The notes under the pieces were generated by a model. The model had not been told where the DNA came from and did not search any database. It was given only the letters and a program-made list of their open reading frames with translations. Source: Verrucomicrobiia bacterium (lineage in GTDB: Bacteria > Verrucomicrobiota > Verrucomicrobiia > Verrucomicrobiales > DEV007). From it: a DNA stretch of 64,000 nucleotides. The position numbers were made by a program, and so were the translations under genes. Below are positions 56,825 through 64,000 of the stretch, in pieces; within the stretch, counting starts at the first letter, position 1; each line of letters begins with the position of its first letter. Location: the NCBI GenBank assembly GCA_030425385.1, contig JAUIAH010000009.1, positions 62,001-126,000 on the forward strand, given 5' to 3'.

Positions 56825-58981
56825 CTATTGGAGCACCCAGGCGACGAGATCCTCATCGGATCCCTGCGCGGCCATGGTGAGGCGACGCGGCGACCCTGCC
56901 GCGCGGTAGGCACTCTCCACCGTTGCCAGTGCGGTTTCACCACGAACCCAAAGGGCTTGCGGGGCACAAAGGGAGAGAGCTGCGGGGAGGTCGCCGTATT
57001 TCAAAGCTCCCGGCAGGAACTGTGGATCCAGGTAATCGCGGATCTCTGTGAAACGAAACCCCTCGGTGTCGACGGCAAGCTTCGTCACCGAGTCACCTGC
57101 GAGTGCTCCGGCCACCGTCGCCCAGGGACCGGCGCCGTCCGTGCCAATGACGGTGATTGTCTCGGCGTCCTGAGCCATGGCACCGATGAGGGTGAGCACG
57201 TCGTGCACGCGCTGAGCAAAGAGACTATCATTGTAGCCGAAGGTGTATCCCGCATACTCGCGTGGGTTCTCCACCGTGCGTTGCTGATCGAACGATTCCG
57301 AGTCCCTGACAAACTCACCTTGACCGAAGAGGTCGACGACTGTCACGGGGCGCCCCGCATCCAGGAGAGTCCGAATGGGAGCACTTGGATTTCCTTCGGC
57401 GTCGACGAGTGCGCCTTTGCCCTCGCCGTGTAGCCAAAGGACGAAGTCATCGCCAGGAGCTTGTTCTGGCAAACACACCATGACAGGAATTTCTTCCCCG
57501 TGAGGGGTGAGTTGGATCTTTCCAAGAGACAGGCTGTGCTTGTCGAACTTGCGAAGACCAATGGCTTCCTGATGAATCTGCGAGGATTCAGGAACGCTTC
57601 GCCCGATGAGCGTTTGCCAGGCGCCACCCACGACATCGCGATACGCTGCGAAGCTGTCAGGGTCGGTGGGGCGCAGGGCCGCCAATTGCGCATCGGACTG
57701 TTCCGCCATGGTCTTGGTCAACTGGCGTTCGAAGGCGAGCCCCCCCTCAGGCTGTGGATGATCTTCGTTCCACACGGCGTGTTCCTCTGCCGTCAGCGGA
57801 GGGAAATCGCCCTCCACGATAGGCTCTTCCTTCCCGAGATCGAGGTGTTTGTTGAACCACGCATACATCAAGGCGCGCGTCACATAGTTGTAGTTGTGAG
57901 GGAAATGCGTCAGATCATGGCAGGCCACGGCATTCTCGGCATCGTAATATTGATAGAGTTGTTTCAGTTGCGGATAGCCATCCGTCATCATGGCTTCTGT
58001 CCAGTCATCCGCCGCGGTCATCGCCTGCGGGCGTGGCGCGAAGAGGGCCGCCAATTCCACGTTACCCGTCCCAATGCGGAGAAGTGCCGTATTCTCACAG
58101 GTGCATCCTCCTTGCATGGAGGTGGATACCATGCCCTGAGGGAACGCCACCACAGGGCGAGGATCCATGGCGCCTAACAAGATGGTTTGCGTGCCGCCAC
58201 CACTTCCTCCGGTCACTCCGAGTCGTGCCGGATCCACATCGGGAAGGGATTCAAGGAGATCCAGCGCACGGATGGCATTCCACGATTGCAGGCCCATGAT
58301 TGATTGCAGACGAAGTTCCGCCTGCGGGCTGTAGAGGCCCCAACTGTCAGGACCGCTCGCCTCAGGACGCTGTTTGGCGAATCGGTGTGCCAGCTCATAG
58401 GACAGCTGTTGGTTGTCCGCATAACCAATCATGTCGACTAACAGGGCAACACATCCCATGCGAGCGAGTTGGGCGCAGCGAGCGACTTTGGGGAATCTGC
58501 CAGACGCCTCGAAGCGCTCCGCGCCTGTCACGAGGTATTTGCGAATGCCTTCCACCCCGTGATCCTGCAAGCGTCCGCCGTGACCATGCGGGGAGAGCAC
58601 GCCTGGGAATGGCCCTTCTCCCTGACCCGTGGGGCGGAAGAGCAAGCCAGTGACATAGAATCCTGGCAGACTCTCAAAGTAGACTTTCTCCACGGTGAAC
58701 CCTTCCCGCTCCGTCTTGCCATGGATGACGGCATTCAGAGGCGTGCGCTCGGGCATGGGCCAGAGACCGTTGGCGACGAGGACGCGGCGACGCAGGTCCT
58801 CGGCCCGGGTTTCCCATGCCTGTCGGTTCTCAGGGACGGCGAATGGGAAATGACCGTTGAGGTCCTTGAGACTTCCAAGTCGGCGATCGTTCGGGGCGCT
58901 TCCATCGGGATATACCCGCATTTCGGCATGTCCCAAGGTCACGAAACCGAGGGCGAGGATCAAGAGGAGAGACTGCTTCAT
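56825..58981 (-). CDS. Secreted tandem alpha/beta-hydrolase (acetyl-xylan-esterase-like)
   Basis: The 718-aa protein has a signal peptide (KQSLLLILALGFVTLGHA) and an alpha/beta-hydrolase core with the nucleophile loop GVTGGSGGGTQTILLGA and a catalytic-type His in CHDLTHFPHNYNY. A second hydrolase-like half begins around residue 480 (DDFVLWLHGEGKGALVDAEG) with a weaker serine loop (VIGTDGAGPWATV). It probably deacetylates or deacylates polysaccharides outside the cytoplasm. It ends head-on with the rhodanese gene. Confidence 0.75.
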   Translation of the reverse strand: MKQSLLLILALGFVTLGHAEMRVYPDGSAPNDRRLGSLKDLNGHFPFAVPENRQAWETRAEDLRRRVLVANGLWPMPERTPLNAVIHGKTEREGFTVEKVYFESLPGFYVTGLLFRPTGQGEGPFPGVLSPHGHGGRLQDHGVEGIRKYLVTGAERFEASGRFPKVARCAQLARMGCVALLVDMIGYADNQQLSYELAHRFAKQRPEASGPDSWGLYSPQAELRLQSIMGLQSWNAIRALDLLESLPDVDPARLGVTGGSGGGTQTILLGAMDPRPVVAFPQGMVSTSMQGGCTCENTALLRIGTGNVELAALFAPRPQAMTAADDWTEAMMTDGYPQLKQLYQYYDAENAVACHDLTHFPHNYNYVTRALMYAWFNKHLDLGKEEPIVEGDFPPLTAEEHAVWNEDHPQPEGGLAFERQLTKTMAEQSDAQLAALRPTDPDSFAAYRDVVGGAWQTLIGRSVPESSQIHQEAIGLRKFDKHSLSLGKIQLTPHGEEIPVMVCLPEQAPGDDFVLWLHGEGKGALVDAEGNPSAPIRTLLDAGRPVTVVDLFGQGEFVRDSESFDQQRTVENPREYAGYTFGYNDSLFAQRVHDVLTLIGAMAQDAETITVIGTDGAGPWATVAGALAGDSVTKLAVDTEGFRFTEIRDYLDPQFLPGALKYGDLPAALSLCAPQALWVRGETALATVESAYRAAGSPRRLTMAAQGSDEDLVAWVLQ

Positions 58982-59142
58982 GCGCTGAGTGTAGACCTCC
59001 TTGGCCAGCGGGTGCAATGAAGCTCTTCATAAGCTTTGCACCCTGCTCATCGACAAAAGTTAGGGTCGGTAGTGCCCAAGAGGTGGTTGTCCCCTGGCCA
59101 CCTCCGCAACTGCGTTCACGGTGATGGGGTTAGTGCCGATTC

Positions 59143-62100
59143 ATGGGTCGTCCTCTCCGAATCAGTTTCGCACTCGGCGCGCTTGCGGTGCATCTGGCAT
59201 GCGCGGCAGAGCCCGTGCGTTTCAGCGAAACGATTCTCCCTTTGCTCAGTGATCGCTGTTTCCATTGTCATGGTCCCGATGAGGCGGAGCGCCAGGCGGG
59301 GTTGCGCTTAGACGTGGAAGCGGAGGCAAAGCGTTCTCGCGAAAGCGGTCAGGCGATTGTGCCAGGGCATCCAGAGAAGAGCACGGCATGGCAACGCATC
59401 GTGTCGACTGATCCTAACGAAGTCATGCCGCCGCCCGACGCGCATCGCCAGGCGTTCACAAATGAAGAGCGTGAGCTCCTGAAGCGTTGGATTGCAGAGG
59501 GGGCGGTATGGGGGAAACACTGGGCCTTTGAGAAGCCGCGTAAAGTGGCGCTCCCTGGTGGGGCTGCGCATCCTGTTGATGCTTTTGTGAGAGATCGGCT
59601 TGTGCAGGTGGGGCGCGTTCCCGCGGAGAGTGCGTCTGCCCACACCCAGTTGCGACGCGTGTCCTTTGGCCTCACTGGACTCCCGCCTTCGCCCGAGGAT
59701 GTGGCTGCCTTTGAGGCTGAACCGAGCGATGCGAATTGGCAAAGAATTGTCAACCGTCTGTTAGAGTCTCCTCATTACGGCGAGCGGATGGCGATGTGGT
59801 GGCTAGATGCGGCGCGCTACTCGGATACGGATGGGTATCAACAGGATGCGGAGCGGACCAATTGGCCGTGGCGTGATTGGGTCATCGATGCCTTCAATGC
59901 GAATATGGGGTTCGATCAGTTCACCATCGAGCAGTTCGCTGGGGATCTCTTGCCAGAGGCGACTCCTGAGCAAGTGTTAGCCACTTGTTTCCATCGCAAT
60001 CACATGGCCAATGGAGAGGGTGGGCGATTGCCCGAGGAATCGCGTATCGACTATGTGATTGATAGAGTGAATACCGTGGGCACGGTATGGTTGGGCTTGA
60101 CCCTGGGATGCACGCAGTGCCACAGCCACAAATTTGATCCCATTTCTCAGGAGGAATACTATCAGCTCTTTGCCTTCTTTGATAGCATTGATGAAGATGG
60201 CAAGGCGGGTGGAAACGCGAAGCCATTCATGCATTATCAGTCTCCCAAGGCGGCGCGTGCCGTGGAGGAGATGCGTGCTTATGTGGAGAAGTGGAAGCCG
60301 CGAGAAGGAGCTGCACGGGAGGCGGCCGAAGGACGTTTTGAGAAACGCCTGGCCACTCGCTTGGAAACGCTCACGGAAGACTATCGGGCCTGGCGAGCGG
60401 TGGCTCCGCATGCGATGGTATCTGCGGAGGGGACGGCGTTTCTGTTAGAGGAAGATGGCAGCGTGCAAACGCATGGCGCTTATCCTCGACAAGATGATTA
60501 TCGGATCACTTTCCGGATGCCGCCGGGGATGGATCGGCTCACTGGTTGGCAATTGGAAGTCTTGCCGCACGCCTCCCACACGGATGGCCGGTGGTCCCGT
60601 GGACGGGCAGGGGATTTCATTCTCACCAACGTCAAGTTGCTTATGCGCCGGAAGGGAGAATCTCAGGTGACGGAGTTGGCGCTCACGAGCGCGGTGGCCA
60701 CGCATGAGAAAGGAGCCAAGGGGCGCAATTATGGCAATGTGAAGGATACGTTGGACGATGATCCTCGCAATGGATGGACCGCTGATGGCATCGGGGGGCA
60801 GGCGGTCCGGGCGGTCTTTGCCTTAGCGGAGCCTCACTCGGTGTCGACCGATGAGGAATACACGGTGGTGCTCCTCCATCGCTCCACACAAGGCGACGCG
60901 AATATCGGGCGCCTGCGCCTTTCCGTGACCGATGAACGCGGCGAAACGATCACGAGCACGGCGCGTGCGCCCTGGGAGCTCGCGGCTGGCCAATCGGTTG
61001 AAGGGCTGGATCCAGCCCTGCGCGAGCGCCTACGCCAGCAAGCCTTGTTAGACGATGACACCTATCAGAAAGTACGTGCGCACTACGAGGAGGCCAAGCG
61101 ACAGCTGAAAGAGTGTGAGGATCATGCTAAGGAACGTCGCGTCATGGTTCTGCAAGAACGTGAGGATTCGCGTCAAAGCCATATTCTCCTGCGCGGGGTG
61201 TGGGACGCGAAAGGGGAGGTGGTGGAGCGGGGCGTCTTGCCGGCTGTCCTGAAATGGCCTGAGGAGCAAACCCAGACCCGTGAGGACCTGGCAAGATGGT
61301 TGGTGGATCCTGACAATCCACTCACGGCGCGTGTGGTGGTGAATCATCTCTGGCAATTGCTCTTCGGTGCGGGATTGGTGCGGACGCCAGAAGACTTTGG
61401 CTTGCAAGGTGAGCGCCCCACCCATCCGCGCTTGTTGGATTGGCTGGCCGTGGAGTTGGTCGAGCACGATTGGGATCTGAAGCATCTCCTTCGAGTCATC
61501 GTCACGAGCGAAACCTATCGGCAATCAAGCCTGCTTTCGGCAGATTTGTTAGAAACGGACCCCGAGAACCGCTTGCTGGCACGGGCCCCGCGGTTCCGAT
61601 TGCCAGCATGGATGATCCGCGATCATGCCTTGGCCGCGTCAGGTTTGCTCAATCCCGCGGTGGGCGGTCCGCCGGTGAAACCCTGGCAGCCAGTGGGCGT
61701 CTGGCAAGAGATCTTCATGGGGCGTTTCACTTATCGCCCCAGCGTGGGCCCGGCCCAGTACCGGCGCACGGTCTACGCTTACTGGCGTCGTTCCAGCGCA
61801 CCGACCTTTCTCTTCGATAGTGCCCAACGTCGGGTCTGTGAAGTGGGTGCCCGCCGCACAAACACGCCGCTGCATGCCCTGACATTGCTCAACGATACCA
61901 CCATGTTTGAAGCTTCGCGTCATCTGGCACTCCGGGCGATTCAGGACATGCCTGAGAATGAGCGGGTGGAAGGTCTCGTTAACCGCGTCCTGTCGCGGGC
62001 GCCCAGTGAAGAAGAGACGGCATTGTTAGAACGCGAACTGGCGCGCAATCGGGAATACTACCACAAGCACCCATCCGAGGCGACTCAGTATGTGAACCAG

Positions 62101-62199
62101 ACCTGGCTGGAAACAACCGTTCCCGCGACCGAACTCGCCTCCTACACCTTGCTTGCAAGCATGGTCTTGAATCTTGACGAAGCCATGACCCATGAATGA
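59143..62199 (+). CDS. PSCyt1/DUF1549/DUF1553 protein (planctomycete-type cytochrome c)
   Basis: The 1018-aa exported protein has a heme motif CFHCHG at residues 39-44 in a cytochrome-c-like domain (PSCyt1), followed by DUF1549 (HYGERMAMWWLDAARYSDTDGY) and DUF1553 (WQLLFGAGLVRTPEDFGLQGERPTHP). Between them is a ~300-residue insertion with a carbohydrate-binding-like sandwich. Such proteins pair with DUF1501 genes, here overlapping by 8 bases, and are thought to be envelope electron-transfer or polysaccharide-linked factors; no reaction is established. Confidence 0.9.
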   Translation: MGRPLRISFALGALAVHLACAAEPVRFSETILPLLSDRCFHCHGPDEAERQAGLRLDVEAEAKRSRESGQAIVPGHPEKSTAWQRIVSTDPNEVMPPPDAHRQAFTNEERELLKRWIAEGAVWGKHWAFEKPRKVALPGGAAHPVDAFVRDRLVQVGRVPAESASAHTQLRRVSFGLTGLPPSPEDVAAFEAEPSDANWQRIVNRLLESPHYGERMAMWWLDAARYSDTDGYQQDAERTNWPWRDWVIDAFNANMGFDQFTIEQFAGDLLPEATPEQVLATCFHRNHMANGEGGRLPEESRIDYVIDRVNTVGTVWLGLTLGCTQCHSHKFDPISQEEYYQLFAFFDSIDEDGKAGGNAKPFMHYQSPKAARAVEEMRAYVEKWKPREGAAREAAEGRFEKRLATRLETLTEDYRAWRAVAPHAMVSAEGTAFLLEEDGSVQTHGAYPRQDDYRITFRMPPGMDRLTGWQLEVLPHASHTDGRWSRGRAGDFILTNVKLLMRRKGESQVTELALTSAVATHEKGAKGRNYGNVKDTLDDDPRNGWTADGIGGQAVRAVFALAEPHSVSTDEEYTVVLLHRSTQGDANIGRLRLSVTDERGETITSTARAPWELAAGQSVEGLDPALRERLRQQALLDDDTYQKVRAHYEEAKRQLKECEDHAKERRVMVLQEREDSRQSHILLRGVWDAKGEVVERGVLPAVLKWPEEQTQTREDLARWLVDPDNPLTARVVVNHLWQLLFGAGLVRTPEDFGLQGERPTHPRLLDWLAVELVEHDWDLKHLLRVIVTSETYRQSSLLSADLLETDPENRLLARAPRFRLPAWMIRDHALAASGLLNPAVGGPPVKPWQPVGVWQEIFMGRFTYRPSVGPAQYRRTVYAYWRRSSAPTFLFDSAQRRVCEVGARRTNTPLHALTLLNDTTMFEASRHLALRAIQDMPENERVEGLVNRVLSRAPSEEETALLERELARNREYYHKHPSEATQYVNQTWLETTVPATELASYTLLASMVLNLDEAMTHE

Positions 62200-63625
62200 C
62201 ACCACCGTCACTCCCCTGAGCCGACGGCTCTTTCTGCAACAAGCGGGACTGAATCTTGGAGCGATCGCGTTGGCGGATCTGTTAGCCTTAGAATCGGCTG
62301 GAGGAAAGCCTCTTGAGGGGGCACTCGCCCACGTGGCCCCCAAGGCCAAGCGTGTCATCTTCCTCACGCAATCCGGTGGGCCCTCGCAGCTCGAACTCTT
62401 CGATCACAAGCCCGGTTTGAGACAGTGGGCAGGCAAGGAACTCCCTGCCAGCGTCCGGCAAGGCCAGCGTCTCACGACGATGACGGCCAATCAGAAGCAG
62501 CTCATCCTTCCGGGAATCACCCAGTTTCACCAGCACGGCGCGAGCGGAGCCACCGTCAGTGAATGGCTCCCACACACCGCAGCGATCGCGGATGAACTCT
62601 GCTTTGTGAAATCCATGGTCACGGACCAGATCAATCACGCACCCGCCATGACGAAGTTCCTCACAGGACACCAATTGCCGGGGCGGCCGAGCTTTGGGGC
62701 ATGGGCGAGTTATGGATTGGGGAGTCCCAATCACAACCTGCCAGATTACCTGGTGCTCATTTCAAGGATGAAACGTCCCAGTGATCAACCCTTGTACGAT
62801 CACTACTGGGGGAGTGGCTTCCTGCCATCGCGCTACCAAGGCGTGAAATTGCGCAACGCCAAAGATCCGGTGCTCTACTTGCGAGATCCTGACGGATTGC
62901 CAAGGGAGTTGCGCCGTGGGATGCTGGATGGCCTGCGGGCGCTGAATGCCCACCACCTTGAGGTGACGCACGATCCAGAGATCGCCACTCGCATTCAGCA
63001 ATATGAGATGGCATTCCGGATGCAGACAAGCATCCCGGAACTCAACGACATGCGTGACGAGCCGGAGTCCGTCTTTGAACGTTATGGACCCGACTCGCGT
63101 CGTCCTGGCAGCTATGCTGCCAACTGCATCCTGGCGCGACGATTGGCAGAGCGCGGAGTGCGTTTTATCCAACTCTTTCATCCCGATTGGGACCACCACA
63201 GCCGTCTGCCCAGCTGGTGTACGGCGCGCTGCCGCGATACCGATCAACCAAGCGCCGCGCTGATTCGTGATTTGAAAGAGCGCGGTTTGTTAGAGGATAC
63301 CTTGGTGATTTGGGGAGGCGAGTTCGGGCGTGGCGTGGCGGGGCAGGGGAAATGGGATAGCCCAGAGGCGGGACGAGATCATCATCCTCGCTGTTTCACC
63401 ATCTGGATGGCTGGCGGTGGGGTGAAGCCAGGGATCACTTATGGGGAAACCGACGCCTTTAGCTACAACGTGGCGGCGAATCCCGTGCATGTCCGCGACT
63501 TGCATGCCACGGCCCTCAGCCTCTTGGGCATGGATCACGAACGCTTCACGCACCGATTTCAGGGACTCGATTTCAAATTGACGGGCGTCGAGCCTTCCCG
63601 GGTGGTTCACGAGATCTTGGCCTGA
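62192..63625 (+). CDS. DUF1501 protein with Tat signal
   Basis: The 477-aa protein starts with a twin-arginine motif (SRRLFLQQAGLNLGAIALADL), so it is exported folded. The sulfatase-like fold of DUF1501 is visible in TQSGGPSQLELFDHKPGL, MTKFLTGHQLPGRPSFGAW, FIQLFHPDWDHHSRL and LVIWGGEFGRG. It overlaps the upstream gene by 8 bases and is presumably its partner. The catalytic activity of the family is not established. Confidence 0.93.
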   Translation: MNDTTVTPLSRRLFLQQAGLNLGAIALADLLALESAGGKPLEGALAHVAPKAKRVIFLTQSGGPSQLELFDHKPGLRQWAGKELPASVRQGQRLTTMTANQKQLILPGITQFHQHGASGATVSEWLPHTAAIADELCFVKSMVTDQINHAPAMTKFLTGHQLPGRPSFGAWASYGLGSPNHNLPDYLVLISRMKRPSDQPLYDHYWGSGFLPSRYQGVKLRNAKDPVLYLRDPDGLPRELRRGMLDGLRALNAHHLEVTHDPEIATRIQQYEMAFRMQTSIPELNDMRDEPESVFERYGPDSRRPGSYAANCILARRLAERGVRFIQLFHPDWDHHSRLPSWCTARCRDTDQPSAALIRDLKERGLLEDTLVIWGGEFGRGVAGQGKWDSPEAGRDHHPRCFTIWMAGGGVKPGITYGETDAFSYNVAANPVHVRDLHATALSLLGMDHERFTHRFQGLDFKLTGVEPSRVVHEILA

Positions 63626-63700
63626 TATCTATGGAGATAATGGAAATCGGTAACGGGCGTGGTCACGAAACGATCTTTCGAGGATGCGCCGACCTTTCGC

Positions 63701-63729
63701 TTGCTTGCCTGGTAGGGGTGGTCTTTAAA
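63701..63729 (+). promoter_or_regulatory. Candidate promoter of the DUF2853 gene
   Basis: TTGCTT (63701-63706) and TTTAAA (63724-63729) are separated by 17 bp, 30 bp before the start codon. The hexamers are poor matches, so support is weak. Confidence 0.25.
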
Positions 63730-63759
63730 GTTGACCGAACAATTACCACACCCACAACA

Positions 63760-64000
63760 ATGTCAGCCGAAGCAAATATCAAGAAATCAAAGGAACAACT
63801 GGAGAAGATTGGCGTGAGCGTCAATGACGCTCTGTTAGAGAAAGTCGTCAAAGGTCTCGGGATTGCCAATCAGAGCAAGGACGCTTCGCTCGTCTCGGGC
63901 ACAGATCAATCCGAATTGGATCGCGTTCGCACCAATTTCTTGGGCAAGAAGTTAGGCCTAGGCGATCAGGCCACGGATGAAGCCGTGAAAGAAGTTGTTG
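63760..64000 (+). CDS. DUF2853 family protein, 5' part (runs off the window)
   Basis: The 80 visible codons (MSAEANIKKSKEQLEKIG ... KVVKGLGIANQSKDASLVSGTD ... RTNFLGKKLGL) match the short helical DUF2853 family, which is usually ~100 aa. The function is unknown and it is expected in the cytoplasm. ATG at 63760 follows a 134-bp gap after DUF1501. The 3' end is outside the window. Confidence 0.8.
   Translation, partial: MSAEANIKKSKEQLEKIGVSVNDALLEKVVKGLGIANQSKDASLVSGTDQSELDRVRTNFLGKKLGLGDQATDEAVKEVV

Noticed and set aside
59080..59104. GAGGTGG/CCACCTC hairpin upstream of the PSCyt1 gene
   Set aside because: A 7-bp stem with an 11-base loop in a divergent gap is weak and could be chance; no riboswitch-like core is visible.

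Overview
The window looks like a chromosome segment of a free-living, probably marine or aquatic Verrucomicrobiota bacterium. This is inferred from gene content: a PSCyt1/DUF1549/DUF1553 gene coupled to a DUF1501 gene, a prfA-prmC-murA cluster, a XylR-like regulator (sugar-binding fold plus AraC HTH), and many very large secreted proteins built from thrombospondin-3, LamG, Ig-like and beta-helix-type repeats. The DNA is moderately GC-rich. Strong Shine-Dalgarno sequences are uncommon.

Layout. 1-0.2 kb: tail of a LysR regulator. 0.4-16.3 kb (minus strand): a surface-protein region headed by a periplasmic beta-propeller sensor kinase and a NarL-type response regulator, followed by two copies of a unit made of response-regulator tail, small Cys-rich membrane ORF and large secreted protein. 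One unit is partly decayed, and the giant protein at 2.05-9.02 kb is split by a frameshift at a run of seven Gs. 16.7-23.0 kb (plus): a 1789-aa secreted multidomain protein and a 311-aa secreted protein. 23.1-29.6 kb: tRNA-Thr, prfA, prmC, murA, a zinc-ribbon membrane protein and a NamZ-like exo-muramidase. 29.6-36.3 kb (minus): a 1498-aa protein with three ~600-bp repeats, and a secreted phosphodiesterase-LamG protein. 36.5 kb: XylR-like regulator. 37.8-48.2 kb (plus): a compact ten-gene phosphonate operon. 48.6-64 kb: a hypothetical gene, a dimethylglycine-dehydrogenase-like enzyme, a divergent sirtuin, a VKOR/DsbA/DUF1573 fusion, hisI, a RidA-family protein, a triple rhodanese, a tandem esterase, the PSCyt1/DUF1501 pair, and the start of a DUF2853 gene.

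The most interesting system is the phosphonate operon. Four genes give a readable route: PhnW takes the amine off 2-aminoethylphosphonate, PbfA converts (R)-1-hydroxy-2-aminoethylphosphonate to the same aldehyde, PhnY oxidises phosphonoacetaldehyde, and PhnA cleaves phosphonoacetate to acetate and phosphate. Fused to them by mostly 4-base ATGA stop/start overlaps are a previously unlisted 54-codon ORF, a second class-III aminotransferase, a second aldehyde dehydrogenase, a HAD hydrolase, a class-I glutamine amidotransferase and a short-chain dehydrogenase. The overlaps suggest one co-translated pathway whose second half is not explained by known aminoethylphosphonate catabolism. No transporter, PhnX or C-P lyase is present in the window.

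All assignments come from reading motifs and domain patterns; no database search was run.
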